Positions 8,317 to 17,465 of a stretch of DNA of 64,000 bases are shown one piece after another (position 1 is the first letter of the stretch; the number at the start of each line of letters is the position of its first letter). The translations under genes were made by a program, and so were the position numbers. Location of the stretch: the NCBI RefSeq assembly GCF_013623775.1, contig NZ_JABFAM010000019.1:40819-104818 (forward strand). Direction: 5' to 3'. Below the pieces are notes generated by a model. It worked only from the letters and a program-made list of their open reading frames with translations. It did not search any database and had not been told where the DNA came from. Origin of the DNA: Rufibacter sp. XAAS-G3-1 (lineage in GTDB: Bacteria > Bacteroidota > Bacteroidia > Cytophagales > Hymenobacteraceae).

Positions 8317-9680
8317 GAACTCCTGCCCTTCGGCTTTTAGTCCTCTCCCGCCGCCCGGCACTACCCCTGGCGGTGGTGCTGGGGTTGGGCTATGCATTGG
8401 TGGCGATCTTCTTTCTGCGGCAGTACCTGCTTTGGAACCCGCAGTGGCTTCTGGGTCTGGCCTTGCTCCCGTTCCTCGCCTTACCCGCTGCGCCTAAAAA
8501 GATGTCCTGGGTTTTGTTAATGGGCGCAGCCCTTCTGCTGCTGCTGGCGGGCTTCTTCCAGATTACCACCGTGTACTTTCTAGGTTTCCTGCTCGTGCTC
8601 TGGTTTTTCCTGCAAACCATCCTGCACAGAGGGGGCGGGTACGCGCTTTTGATGTTGCTGGTGGCTTCCCCTATCTTCAGTTACCTGGCCGATGTGGGGA
8701 GTTTTCCCCTTCGGTTACAACTAACCGAAGCCGCGGCCACCCTTCTCCGTTTCAGCGGCACTTCGGCGGAGGCGGCGGGCAATATCCTTCTCCTGAACGG
8801 CGAGGAATTTTCGGTTGACCCTGCCTGCGCCGGGCTGCACATGCTTTCGTTCTCTTTCATGATGGCCATCTTTCTGCTGGCCCACCAACACAAAACGCAA
8901 CAAAAACCCTGGCCTTTCTGGCTCCTGGCCTTTCTTCTGTTGGGCATGCTGGGCCTTAACCTGCTGGCAAACCTCCTCCGCATTCTGGTGCTGGTCTTAC
9001 TCCGGATTGGGCCAGACGCTTTCATGCACGATGCCGTGGGCCTGCTTTGCCTGGTTCTTTACGCCATTGTCCCTTTCTTTTTCCTGGTAAAATACGCGAG
9101 CAGAAAAATCCAACTTTCTACACCGGCATTTTATAAAACTAAGAAAGCACCGTTTTCCAGAGGAATTCTGCTGGTACACGCGGGGCTGCTTCTATGCCTG
9201 GCAGGGGTAGGTTACCAGGTACAGTCTCACAAGAAAGTGCCCCCATCTTCAGCGGCGCCATTGCAGGTACCGGGGTTTGAGAAGACCATTGTGCTGGATG
9301 GCGTGCACAAATTCACCAACGGAGATGCCTTGATTTACATGAAACCCGTCCGCGGATTTTATTCCTTTGAACACCACCCGTTGATCTGCTGGGAAGGCAG
9401 CGGCTATCTTTTCAGGCACGTCACGCAACAGGAAATAGCCGGAAAACAGATTTACACCGGTACGCTGGAAAAGGGCAATGACCGGTTACACACCGCCTGG
9501 TGGATGGACAACGGCCAGCACCAAACCATAGAGCAATCTGATTGGCGCTGGCGCATGGCAACCGGAGAACCGGCGTTTCACTTGGTCAATGTCACGGCTG
9601 CCACCAAAGCGGCCCTTCTTTCTCAAGCAACCCAACTGCTTCACGCTACAACCCAGAAGGGAAACCAGGCTCAGAATTGA
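8313..9680 (+). CDS. xrtN: Exosortase N
   Basis: A 455-residue polytopic membrane protease/transpeptidase that would cleave the PEP-CTERM-like signal of its neighbour at the inner membrane. The exosortase catalytic triad is visible: Cys172 in DPACAGLHM, Arg223 in NLLRILVLV and His239 in FMHDAVG. About eight hydrophobic segments surround these, and a C-terminal soluble domain (about residues 310-455) resembles the EpsI-like tails of some exosortases. ATG 8313 overlaps the preceding stop; an earlier in-frame start at 8247 would lie inside the VIT gene. A dedicated one-substrate system is characteristic of XrtN (family knowledge). Confidence 0.9.
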   Translation: MRTPALRLLVLSRRPALPLAVVLGLGYALVAIFFLRQYLLWNPQWLLGLALLPFLALPAAPKKMSWVLLMGAALLLLLAGFFQITTVYFLGFLLVLWFFLQTILHRGGGYALLMLLVASPIFSYLADVGSFPLRLQLTEAAATLLRFSGTSAEAAGNILLLNGEEFSVDPACAGLHMLSFSFMMAIFLLAHQHKTQQKPWPFWLLAFLLLGMLGLNLLANLLRILVLVLLRIGPDAFMHDAVGLLCLVLYAIVPFFFLVKYASRKIQLSTPAFYKTKKAPFSRGILLVHAGLLLCLAGVGYQVQSHKKVPPSSAAPLQVPGFEKTIVLDGVHKFTNGDALIYMKPVRGFYSFEHHPLICWEGSGYLFRHVTQQEIAGKQIYTGTLEKGNDRLHTAWWMDNGQHQTIEQSDWRWRMATGEPAFHLVNVTAATKAALLSQATQLLHATTQKGNQAQN

Positions 9681-9698
9681 ACCTAACCAAAAGTAAAC

Positions 9699-9742
9699 CC
9701 CCGTTTTAGGGCTGTTTTCTGGATAACAGCCCTAAAACGGGG
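9699..9742. terminator. Family-A palindrome between convergent genes
   Basis: Arms ccccgttttagggctgtt and complement around a short loop. It lies 18 bp after xrtN and 26 bp before the 3' end of the convergent exporter gene, so it can act as a bidirectional terminator. It is the clearest intact copy of family A. Confidence 0.75.
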
Positions 9743-9768
9743 TTCCAACAATTCCCTCCAGAAGATGA

Positions 9769-10995
9769 CTACAGTTCAGGAACAGCCCCGGCCAGTTCGG
9801 CATTGCGGTAATTGGCCGCGCTCCCCTGGCCTATAAAGTAAATCAGGATGCCCAAAACGGTACAGGAGGTCATCACCACAACCATGGGCAGGGCCGTGCC
9901 GTTGTGCAGCAGGCTGACCGCTCCAGATACCAGGGCACCAATGCCCATTCTGAAACTTCCGGCCAGCGCCGAGGCACTTCCCGCGAACTTAGAGAACGGA
10001 GCCAGAGACAAGGCCGAGGCATTGGGGGCCGTAAGCCCCTGGCCCAGCAGGAACAGGAACAGCACTATGATCAAGCCCACCAAGCCGTACCAACCGGCAT
10101 ACACTCCTATCACCATCAACGCCCCAATGAGCGTCTGGTACACCAAGCCCAGCCTGATGATCTGGTCACTTCTAAGTTTGCGGAGCAGTAGGTGATTGAA
10201 TTGCGGAGAACCAACCATGGCCACCGACAGCACGGCAAAAATCCAGCCGTACTCCTGCTCGCTTACCTTATAGATTTTCATGAACACTTCTGGCGAGCCC
10301 GAGATGTACGCAAACGGCGCCGCCGATGCAATTCCGCCTACCAATGTGTACACCAGAAACTGAGGGTTGCGCATGACTGCATAGAAATTCCCCAGCACCG
10401 CCTTCGGTTTCAGAGACATCCCCGGGTCTGCCTGTTTCCCTTCGGGAAGGAAAAAAAAGATCGCAATCAGCATCACCAACGTAATACCAGCCAGTACCAG
10501 GAAAACCGCGTGCCACCCAAAAGCGGCCGTTATATAGCCGCCCACCGTGGGGGCGATCATGGGCGAAACGGCAATCACCAGAATCAACCAGGAGAACACC
10601 TTGGCCGTCTCGCTCACCGGAAACAAATCCCTGACCAGCGCCTGCGCCGCCACCATTCCCGCACAGCCGCCAATGGCCTGCAGAAACCGCATGGCAATGA
10701 GCATATCTGGTGAATCTGCGAAGGCACAGCCAATGGATGCCGCAATGTAAATGCCCAACCCGGCATACAGAGGGTATTTCCGCCCGAAACGATCCAGCAA
10801 CGGCCCGTACAGCAACTGCCCCGCAGAAATCCCGATCAGGTAAGCGGTCAGGGAAAGCTGCACTTTGGAGATGGTGGTGTTCAGGTCTTCGGCAATGGCC
10901 GGAAAGCCCGGCAAATACATGTCAATGGAAAAGGGGCTGATGGTGGAGAGGGAACCCAGAATCAGGATAATCAAAAAATACTGCTTACGCGTCAT
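9769..10995 (-). CDS. Bcr/CflA family multidrug efflux MFS transporter
   Basis: A 408-residue major facilitator protein with 12 predicted membrane helices. The N-terminus has the Bcr/CflA hallmarks STISPFSIDMYLPGFPAIA in helix 1 and GQLLYGPLLDRFGRKYPL, which is MFS motif A (G-x-x-x-D-R-x-G-R-[KR]) between helices 2 and 3. It would export drugs by proton antiport. It stands alone, converging with xrtN. The substrate is not predictable. Length is typical of the family. Confidence 0.9.
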   Translation of the reverse strand: MTRKQYFLIILILGSLSTISPFSIDMYLPGFPAIAEDLNTTISKVQLSLTAYLIGISAGQLLYGPLLDRFGRKYPLYAGLGIYIAASIGCAFADSPDMLIAMRFLQAIGGCAGMVAAQALVRDLFPVSETAKVFSWLILVIAVSPMIAPTVGGYITAAFGWHAVFLVLAGITLVMLIAIFFFLPEGKQADPGMSLKPKAVLGNFYAVMRNPQFLVYTLVGGIASAAPFAYISGSPEVFMKIYKVSEQEYGWIFAVLSVAMVGSPQFNHLLLRKLRSDQIIRLGLVYQTLIGALMVIGVYAGWYGLVGLIIVLFLFLLGQGLTAPNASALSLAPFSKFAGSASALAGSFRMGIGALVSGAVSLLHNGTALPMVVVMTSCTVLGILIYFIGQGSAANYRNAELAGAVPEL

Positions 10996-11116
10996 AACTC
11001 AATAAAAAAGGAGGCAAAGGTACGATGCGCGAGGCTCTGAATTTCAGAAAAGCCCACCGCCGCCGGTATCCTCCGCGAAACCAGAATTTCTCTACGCGAT
11101 TCCAGTAGACCAGGAC

Positions 11117-11160
11117 GCCTGATTTTGCCCTGTTTTCAGAAAAACAAGGCAAAATCAGGC
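11117..11160. repeat. Family-A palindrome
   Basis: Arms gcctgattttgccctgtttt and complement (one arm carries an extra base) around cag. It lies upstream of the exporter gene. Confidence 0.7.
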
Positions 11161-11965
11161 AGTTACCACCCCGCCTTTCAGGCAATCCTCCTTAGTCTAA
11201 TCTTGCAGGGAAAAAACAGTAACCATTCTAATGAAAGAAAAGGCGCTTTCTACCCTTCCCGCTCTTTCGGATTTATTAATCCCGAACAGCAACGTTAATA
11301 CAAGTTTTCCTACAAGATGAGCTCCTTAGTGAGGAGGGGAGTTTTTGTTTGCCAACGCAATGTCGCCTGCTCAAAAGACCTCGAAGTGTCTGGAAGACCT
11401 GCGAGTGTCTGTGCCGGTGGCTTTGAAGTGCGTGAAATCTGCTGGTGTAAACATCCCCCTTCGCCCCCTTCAAAGGGAGAGCATCTGCTATTGTGACCAA
11501 AGGCTTTTCTGATGTTAACTAGGCCGCGGAAGTAAATCCGCGCCATAGTTGTTTTTGCGCTAGCAGCGGAGATAGTATGGAGATAACCCAACACGTAGGA
11601 ACGAATCAGAGACTCGCGCCAGCAAAATGGGAGGCTCTTTCTTGTAGAGCAGGAATCAGGGATGTTTTTCTTATATGTGGAAGGAAATACCCGCTGCTAT
11701 AGAAGGGAACGCAAGGTATTGCGTCTCTACAAAAGACCTCACAGGTTTCCAAAACCGGTGAGGCCTCCCACGCATATCCGTTCCCAACCTTTCGCTTGAG
11801 CGCCTTGAGATCTGCGGTGTTGGGGGCAGCCCGGCCTCTGAGGCTTTTAGCCAAAGGAAGCGGGGGCTCGCACGGTGCGCGCTTATCGGGAAAGATGAAC
11901 CTGAAACAACGTGAAATACCGTCACTCCAAGGCACTCGTCAACTGCCTGCACATTCAACATCAAA

Positions 11966-12003
11966 ACAAAAAAAGAGCGCCAGAAACAACTTCTGACGCT
12001 CTT
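11966..12003 (-). terminator. Rho-independent terminator of the phosphorylase-like gene
   Basis: On the minus strand gagcgtcagaa-gttgt-ttctggcgctc is followed by a run of T. It begins 22 bp beyond the stop codon of the gene at 12026. Confidence 0.85.
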
Positions 12004-12025
12004 CACCCATAAAAATCAAGAATGC

Positions 12026-13684
12026 TTATTTCCCATTCTGATACATGAGGTGGTAGTACTCATCAGCCATACGTTCTGAACTGAAATACCCTACCACCTC
12101 ATTCATGCTCTGCTTCATGATGCTTACCCATTTCTTGCGGTCAACGTAGTACGCCGGAATGATTTCGTTCTCCAGGATATCCATCATGTTGTTGTAGTCT
12201 ATCTGGTCTTGCTCTTCGTTGGGGAGCGCAGTGTCCACAATGGGGAACAGGAAGCTGTTCTCGCCGTGGCGTCCAAACTCGGGGAGCCAGCCGTCCTGCA
12301 CCGAGAAGTTGATGGCGCCGTTCATGGCGGCCGTCATACCGCTGGTACCAGAGGCTTCGCGCGGACGGCGCGGCGTGTTCAGCCAGATGTCGGCGCCGTC
12401 TTTCAGCTTGCGGGAGAGACTGAGCTCATAGCCAGTGAGGATGGCCACGTTCTTGTGCTTGTGCGAGACTTCCACGAGCCGGTTGAAAACCCCAATGGCC
12501 CCATGGTCATACGGATACGGTTTTCCGGCCCAGATGACCTGTACGGGTTGGCCTTCGCGGTTAATGAGTTCAAAGAAACGGTGCAGGTCGTGGAGCAGCA
12601 GGTCGGCGCGTTTGTAGGCGGCAAACCGGCGGGCCCAGACAATGGTCAGGACATCGTTCTTGAAAATCTTTCCGGTCTGGTCGGCCACTATGTCAAAGAG
12701 GGGCTTCTTCATCTCGGCCTTCAGTTGCACCAGGCGCTCATCTTCGTTCGCATCCAGCGCGGCACGCAGGTCAGGGTTCTGCCAGTAGTTGACGTTCTGG
12801 GCGTTGGTGATGGACTTTATTTCACAGATGCCTTCGTTGCCTTCCCACATGTCGCGCGATACCTCGCCGTGTAGTTGGGACACCCCGTTGGCCATTTTAG
12901 ACAAGCGCAGGGCGGTTAAGGTGTAGTCCAGGTGCGAACCGTGGGCCCCGGAAATTTCCCGGGCTTCCTCTATAGACAAGCCCCCAAAAAAGGACATCTT
13001 ATTGAGCAGTTCCACCTCATTTTCCTCGTTTCCGGCTTTTTCGGGCGTGTGGGTGGTGAAGGCCATCCGTTTTTTCACTTCCTGCACGTCGCGGTACTTC
13101 TCAAACAAATGGAAAACCAGCGGCAGGGCGTGGGCTTCGTTCATGTGATAGGTGGCCACGCCGCCTAAGGCTTCTATCACCTTGGCGCCGCCCACTCCCA
13201 GAATGATGCTCTGCGCAATGCGGGTGGGCAATTCCTGGTCATACAGGCGGTGGGTGATTGTCCGGCTGATGTAGTCATTTTCGGCGATGTCGGTGGTGAG
13301 GAAGTACATGGGCACCGTCCTGAAGGTTTCGGCGGGCAGCACCAGCACCTTCACCCACACCGGGTTGTTGTGGATGGTCACCTGGAATTTGATGCCGGGG
13401 TCTTCCAGAAAGGTATAGTATTTCTTCAGGAACTGTACACCCATTTTCTGGTCGTCTTGCCGAACCTGGTCATAGTACCCGTACTTCCAGAGAATGCCAA
13501 TGCCGATCATGTTCTGCCGCAGTTCATAGGCGCTGCGCATGTGGGAACCGGCCAAATACCCAAGTCCGCCCGAATAGGTTTTCAGGGCCTGGTCAATCCC
13601 AAACTCCATGCTAAAGTAAGCCACGCGCTCACTGTACTTCTCATTAATGGCATACGGATGATACCATTTGCTGTAATTTCCCAT
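12026..13684 (-). CDS. Glycogen phosphorylase-like (GT35) protein lacking the PLP lysine
   Basis: A 552-residue alpha-glucan phosphorylase-family protein (TIGR02094-like). It starts with the typical RVAYFSMEFGIDQALKTYSG and GGLGYLAGSHMRSA, and contains VWARRFAAYKRADLL and WLNTPRRPREASGTSGM. In the family the segment after SGTSGM or SGTGNM carries the lysine that binds pyridoxal phosphate (Lys680 of muscle phosphorylase). Here it reads GMTAAMNG, with Thr451 (codon 12332-12334) in its place. The rest of the fold looks intact and the frame is clean, so it is probably expressed. It may be a non-phosphorolytic or regulatory homologue. Length is shorter than the 700-850 residues usual for the family. 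Confidence 0.8.
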   Translation of the reverse strand: MGNYSKWYHPYAINEKYSERVAYFSMEFGIDQALKTYSGGLGYLAGSHMRSAYELRQNMIGIGILWKYGYYDQVRQDDQKMGVQFLKKYYTFLEDPGIKFQVTIHNNPVWVKVLVLPAETFRTVPMYFLTTDIAENDYISRTITHRLYDQELPTRIAQSIILGVGGAKVIEALGGVATYHMNEAHALPLVFHLFEKYRDVQEVKKRMAFTTHTPEKAGNEENEVELLNKMSFFGGLSIEEAREISGAHGSHLDYTLTALRLSKMANGVSQLHGEVSRDMWEGNEGICEIKSITNAQNVNYWQNPDLRAALDANEDERLVQLKAEMKKPLFDIVADQTGKIFKNDVLTIVWARRFAAYKRADLLLHDLHRFFELINREGQPVQVIWAGKPYPYDHGAIGVFNRLVEVSHKHKNVAILTGYELSLSRKLKDGADIWLNTPRRPREASGTSGMTAAMNGAINFSVQDGWLPEFGRHGENSFLFPIVDTALPNEEQDQIDYNNMMDILENEIIPAYYVDRKKWVSIMKQSMNEVVGYFSSERMADEYYHLMYQNGK

Positions 13685-13964
13685 AAGTTATTGGCCGCGC
13701 CAACCTAAAATATAATTGGATAGATCTGTCCCTTCAAAGCTTCCCTTGCTTCATTAGTTGGGCGAAGCCCCATTTACGCAAGATGAATGCGTATTAATAC
13801 TAGGCATATTCTACCTCAGAAGCAAATCTTCCACAATATCTTTTCAAATGAGGCGTTCTAATCCTCTATTTCCTTTCTAAACCGATACTCATTCTTGCTT
13901 TAAACCCATTCCAACTTCAGCGCAAACGTAGCATATCCCCCTGTGCTTTTACTTGCCCCAGTCT

Positions 13965-14000
13965 GTTTTAGGGTTGTTTTAAGGCTGTTTTCCAGAAAAG
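13965..14000. repeat. Degenerate family-A repeat
   Basis: ttttagggttgttttaaggc followed by tgttttccagaaaagg. It resembles two overlapping half-copies of family A and no longer forms a good hairpin. Confidence 0.35.
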
Positions 14001-14133
14001 GCGCCAAATCCACCAAGCCACCCTATTATCCATAAGGGAAAAGGGAAGTGAGGTTTGCGCTGTTGTTCGGGATTTATCAATCTGAAAGAGCAGGTTGATG
14101 GTAGTTTTGGGAAAGAAGCCGATAAAAGATTGC

Positions 14134-14283
14134 TGGTGATAAGTACGGAGGCAGGATTACGTTATCTTATTTGTCCTGCTGGAAAGATCTCGTGGGCGAA
14201 CTAGGATAGCTTTGATGGAGCGCAATTGCCGTTCGCCTCCAAGATCCTTCCAGCAGGAAGACAAGAAAAGTAAGTCAAACTAT
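14134..14283. repeat. Family-B inverted element, copy 2
   Basis: The core at 14174-14258 has arms tcctgctggaaagatctcgt... and ...ccaagatccttccagcagga. Centre and flanks match the reverse complement of 1109-1252 (centre tagctttgatggagcgc; flank ctccgtactta on the opposite side). The repeated unit is therefore about 145 bp and mobile in either orientation. Confidence 0.8.
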
Positions 14284-14466
14284 TTTTATTAGCCTACTTA
14301 ACACGTACAAAGGGCACGGGAAAATCCATACCGCATGAATGCTTCCCTTTCTTTTGCAGTTCCCAAAAGCCTTTTAGGCTTCTGGTAAAAGAGCTTGATT
14401 ACGAGGGAGGAGGATGCGGGAGAAACACACCTGGAGAAAGGCGTAGCACAACGGCTTCTTTACAAC

Positions 14467-14520
14467 GCTGCCTCCGTTTGAGGGCTGTTTTTGCCAAAAC
14501 AGCCCTCAAACGGAGGCAGC
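14467..14520. repeat. Family-A palindrome, perfect 25-bp arms
   Basis: gctgcctccgtttgagggct continues to a 25-nt arm whose exact complement follows a 4-nt loop (tgcc). It is the longest perfect member of the family here. It lies downstream of the cupin gene and may terminate it. Confidence 0.8.
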
Positions 14521-14683
14521 GAAGGGTATGCTGAAGCGAATATGGCCGGGTAGCCGAAACGCCCATAAGCGATAGAACAGGAATACCCCTGCCATTGACG
14601 CAGTTGGCGTTTGGCAAGCCCCCTTTTATCTCGCTCCCGTTTATGGGCCGAAATGTGAAAATATCTGGTGAAACAGAGTGGGC

Positions 14684-15190
14684 CTACCGGCCGAAATCGT
14701 CCTGCACGCGCACGATATCGTCTTCGTTGGACGGATTGGAGGCATCTGTGTGTTGCCAGATTTCGGCAAGCACGCCCCACTCCTCTAAGCCAACCAGACG
14801 GTGACGTTCAGACTGCTTCAAGGTAATCAACGCTCCGGGCTCCAGTCTCTGCAGTTCGCCTTCTTCATCTGAGGGGCTGGTGACCACGCCTACTTTGCCT
14901 TTCACCACTTTCCAGATTTCGGCGCGGCGGTGATGGTACTGCCAGGAGAGGCGTTTGTCTGGGGCCACCACCAGAATCTTTGGGCTTAACTTCCCCGATA
15001 TCCGGAGATCATCCACTGACATTCCGTCAAAATATGTATCGGCGAACTGCTGGGCCTGGTTTTCATCAATCACAAAGAAGCCGCCCCAGGGTCTGGTTTG
15101 GTCTTGGCTGGCAATGGAGAATCCTTTAGAGGTCAGTTCTTGCTCTATTTCTTGAAAAAGGGCTTGTTTCTGGGTGTCAGTAGTGGGCAT
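14684..15190 (-). CDS. Cupin protein, phosphomannose isomerase type II-like
   Basis: A 168-residue small-molecule-binding or isomerase-like protein. The cupin core carries metal-ligand motifs YHHRRAEIW (His, His, Glu) and, downstream, SERHRLVG (His). It also has the RPWGGFFV segment common to mannose-6-phosphate isomerase/GDP-mannose pyrophosphorylase C-terminal domains. It has no pyrophosphorylase domain and no sugar-pathway neighbours, so the substrate is open. It stands alone on the minus strand. ATG 15190 is followed by a charged helix and then the cupin. Confidence 0.78.
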   Translation of the reverse strand: MPTTDTQKQALFQEIEQELTSKGFSIASQDQTRPWGGFFVIDENQAQQFADTYFDGMSVDDLRISGKLSPKILVVAPDKRLSWQYHHRRAEIWKVVKGKVGVVTSPSDEEGELQRLEPGALITLKQSERHRLVGLEEWGVLAEIWQHTDASNPSNEDDIVRVQDDFGR

Positions 15191-15710
15191 AATGGTTTCA
15201 ATGAATGATGTTGAGGGGCTAATTTAGCAGGGCAAGCGTAATTAACCGCATAAAATGTTTAGAACTCGTGCCGTCTCGCTAACCAAATTCCTCTGCGCCT
15301 TCACGAAAGGCAATGTGTTTTTGGATTTCCTTTTTTGATGCTGAAGTACAAATATGTAGCACACTATAAACTAGTTATAGCTGCCTTGGCAAACCTGTAA
15401 TTTAACAGCACCCCTAAAAGCAAGCTTCTAAAATTATCAAAATAGTCATATTGCAAGAAACACAAACCTTTACCAAACATCTTATGATACTACAATTACA
15501 AACATCACACGCACCAAGACCAGCCAGGCGAATTTCGCCTTTTACCGCTTTACGCATCACTAAAAAGACCCTTTCTTTCCTACCCACTCCCCTTAAGGCA
15601 TTAAAGCCGGGCCAAACATATACAATTACATTATTTGAATAATCAAATTTTTATATAAAATCAATCTATTACATTTGTAAATAAAATCAAATTTATAAAA
15701 TATTGTATAT
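15191..15710. other. AT-rich intergenic region with a possible small ORF
   Basis: Only a 52-codon frame (15484-15642) has any coding character. A TACATTTG -7-like box at 15670-15677 lies 33 nt before the next gene's ATG and is a reasonable promoter candidate. Confidence 0.45.
15484..15642 (+). CDS. Possible small protein, 52 residues
   Basis: ATG at 15484 opens a short basic protein (RPARRISPFTALRITKK) ending LKPGQTYTITLFE, a beta-strand-like tail. I do not recognise a family. A vague likeness to SymE-type or AbrB-like tails is not enough to call. It lies in the same direction as, and 68 bp before, the gene at 15711. It may be chance. Confidence 0.28.
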   Translation: MILQLQTSHAPRPARRISPFTALRITKKTLSFLPTPLKALKPGQTYTITLFE

Positions 15711-16061
15711 ATGAAGAACTATTACCCTTCACAAGCCATAAACAACCCTGAGTTCTTAGAGGAGGATTTTTCAGCAAAACTCATGACGATACTACAGTCT
15801 GAGGTATATGAGCGCGGAGAAGCCATTGAGGATGTTTTATCAGTGGCTACTACCTATAAAGAGGTACTTGGCCAAAGCCCTGAGTTGAAGGAATCAAAAA
15901 ACGCAGATCAAATCTTTTGGCACCTGGACTCCCTTATACAGGAGGCGCTGAACATGATGCATAATCCTAAAAATGACTTATTTCTCTATTTAAGAGCTTT
16001 ATTCGCTTTCAAAAACAGCATACAAAGTAATTTCGAATTCCAGAATATACCAGTTGCCTGA
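15711..16061 (+). CDS. Hypothetical protein, 116 residues
   Basis: A soluble, probably helical protein (MKNYYPSQAINNPEFLEEDF...). Charge balance is acidic at the N-terminus and it has no signal peptide or membrane segment. Codon usage and a clean frame support a real gene, and a TACATTTG promoter-like box lies 33 nt upstream. No family is recognised. A long hairpin follows (16071-16129). Confidence 0.65.
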   Translation: MKNYYPSQAINNPEFLEEDFSAKLMTILQSEVYERGEAIEDVLSVATTYKEVLGQSPELKESKNADQIFWHLDSLIQEALNMMHNPKNDLFLYLRALFAFKNSIQSNFEFQNIPVA

Positions 16062-16476
16062 CTGCCAAGCCTGATATGACAGGATTGGATGGCACCCTGG
16101 GTAAGCCCATCCAATCATGTCATATCAGGATGCCAATGTTTACTGAAGGCTTTTGTCTCAGGCAGACATGCTTGGCCTTACAGATGGTCATATTGGCAAG
16201 GAGGCCAGATGGCCGGGCATAGGAGAAGTCAATGGCCATTGCCCAGAAGAAGGAGTCAAGTACGCGCAAGCTCAAAACCGTTACTTTCAACATTTTACCT
16301 GTTGATAGTGTCCCGTCTCTACTGTGACAGGCCCAACCCCTTCAGGGGTATGCCTTCAGTGGCGGAATCACCCATGTCTCCAACGGCACAGGTTCTGCCA
16401 ACCTTTTCTGCCGCCTGCGTATCTATTATGCAGACCAAACTGCAATCATTCTTCTCACTAAACACACGCTAGCCAA
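16062..16476 (+). other. Intergenic region between 15711 gene and GlcG-like gene
   Basis: It contains the 16071-16129 hairpin. An open frame at 16089-16472 overlaps that hairpin and has no protein-like composition, so it is left out. Nothing else was seen. Confidence 0.5.
16071..16129. terminator. Long hairpin after the 15711 gene
   Basis: ctgatatgaca...attggatggc pairs with gcccatccaat...gtcatatcag, about 20 pairs with one internal bulge and a roughly 12-nt loop. No T-run follows, so intrinsic termination is only possible, not clear. Confidence 0.5.
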
Positions 16477-16878
16477 ATGGGAATTACATTAGAACAGGCC
16501 GAAAAGGCGATCAGGGCAGCCGTCGCCGAAGCGCAGGAACTGGACCTGAAGATGAACATAGCCGTGGTGGACGCCGGGGCTAACCTGACGGCCTTCGCCC
16601 GCATGGACGGTGCCTGGCTGGGCTCGGTTGACATTGCCATCCGCAAGGCCCGCACGGCTCGGTTCTTTGACATGCCCACCGGCGATTTGGGGCAAGCCTC
16701 ACAGCCGGGCGGCTCCCTCTACAACATAGAGCACTCCAACGGCGGACTGATCACCTTCCCGGGCGGCATCCCCCTCAAAGACGGCAACGGTGAGGTCATC
16801 GGTGCCATCGGAGTATCGGGCAGCACGGTGGAGAATGACCATAGGGTGGCCGAGGCAGGCTTGAAGGCCATCAGCTAG
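16477..16878 (+). CDS. GlcG/HbpS family heme-binding-like protein
   Basis: A 133-residue single-domain protein of the GlcG/HbpS (DUF336) family. Visible family features are the N-terminal helix [19 protein letters not shown], the strand [32 protein letters not shown], and the glycine-rich strands [22 protein letters not shown]. Members bind heme or cobalamin-like ligands or accompany glycolate and other oxidoreductase operons. No such partner is adjacent, so its role is open. No signal peptide is visible. Confidence 0.85.
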   Translation: MGITLEQAEKAIRAAVAEAQELDLKMNIAVVDAGANLTAFARMDGAWLGSVDIAIRKARTARFFDMPTGDLGQASQPGGSLYNIEHSNGGLITFPGGIPLKDGNGEVIGAIGVSGSTVENDHRVAEAGLKAIS

Positions 16879-16981
16879 CGCGCGGGAGTTCCTGCAACGT
16901 AGGCTTCCCCTCCCCTGTCGCGCATCTTGTAGGGAAAAGCAGTTCTGAGTAGCAGGACAAATTAGACTATCAATTTTGTTT

Positions 16982-17060
16982 TCCTGAAAGGATCTTGTGG
17001 CCAAACCGGAAAAGCTGTAAATGAACGCCCCTGCCGTTCGCCCATAAGATCCTTTCAGGA
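16982..17060. repeat. Family-B inverted element, copy 3 (core)
   Basis: Arms tcctgaaaggatcttgtgg and ccataagatcctttcagga with the characteristic gttcgcc near the inner edge of the right arm. The centre differs from copies 1 and 2. Confidence 0.75.
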
Positions 17061-17171
17061 TGACAGGAGAGGAGGATTTCTGTCCAGTTACTTACAACGA
17101 ACCTGTTTAGAGTTTTTCATTAACCGGCATTTAAAGCAATTAATTCCTCTTGCGTGCGCATCTGCTTGTGT

Positions 17172-17209
17172 CCGTTTTAAGGCTATTTTTATGAAAACAG
17201 GCATAAAAC
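17172..17209. repeat. Family-A palindrome (tandem pair, first)
   Basis: ccgttttaaggctattttta / tgaaaacaggcataaaac, an imperfect hairpin. It is duplicated about 80 bp downstream. Confidence 0.6.
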
Positions 17210-17251
17210 AAGAGGTTTATTGGCACACTGCCGCAAGCATCTGCTTGTCCT

Positions 17252-17290
17252 TCCGTTTTGAGGCTATTTTTTTGAAAACAGGCATAAAAC
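17252..17290. repeat. Family-A palindrome (tandem pair, second)
   Basis: ccgttttgaggctatttttt / tgaaaacaggcataaaac. It is preceded by gcatctgcttgtcc as in the first copy, so the pair arose by local duplication. Confidence 0.6.
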
Positions 17291-17421
17291 TCTAAACGGC
17301 ATCAAGGTAAGCCAACGCATTTTTTATCCTTGCGGCTTTACCGATGCCGAAGCACTGGGTTGGGAATTTCCGAATCCCTGCATCTACTTATTGGTCGATG
17401 GGGAAAGTATTTGTAAACCTA

Positions 17422-17465
17422 GAATGGTGCTGTTCAGGATTTTGCAACCCTGAACAGCACCATTC
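17422..17465. repeat. Perfect 17-bp hairpin
   Basis: gaatggtgctgttcagg and its exact complement around a 10-nt loop. It lies about 140 bp past the 3' end of the decayed hsdR gene. No T-run follows. Confidence 0.7.

Larger units (their letters stand above)
10996..12025. other. Intergenic region with decayed repeats
   Basis: No supported gene in 1 kb. It holds a family-A hairpin (11117-11160), a fragment related to the family-C flank (about 11279-11325, cccgaacagcaacg...aagatgagctcc), family-D fragments (11370-11425, 11735-11770), and a terminator (11966-12003) for the phosphorylase-like gene. Confidence 0.55.
13685..14683. other. Intergenic region with three repeat elements
   Basis: No supported gene in 1 kb between a divergently oriented 5' end (phosphorylase-like gene) and the 3' end of the cupin gene. 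It holds a degenerate family-A half-copy (13965-14000), a long family-B element (14134-14283) and a near-perfect family-A hairpin (14467-14520). Confidence 0.6.

Noticed and set aside
16089..16472. 127-codon plus-strand frame
   Set aside because: Begins inside a hairpin; composition is rich in Trp, Ser and Arg with no domain pattern.
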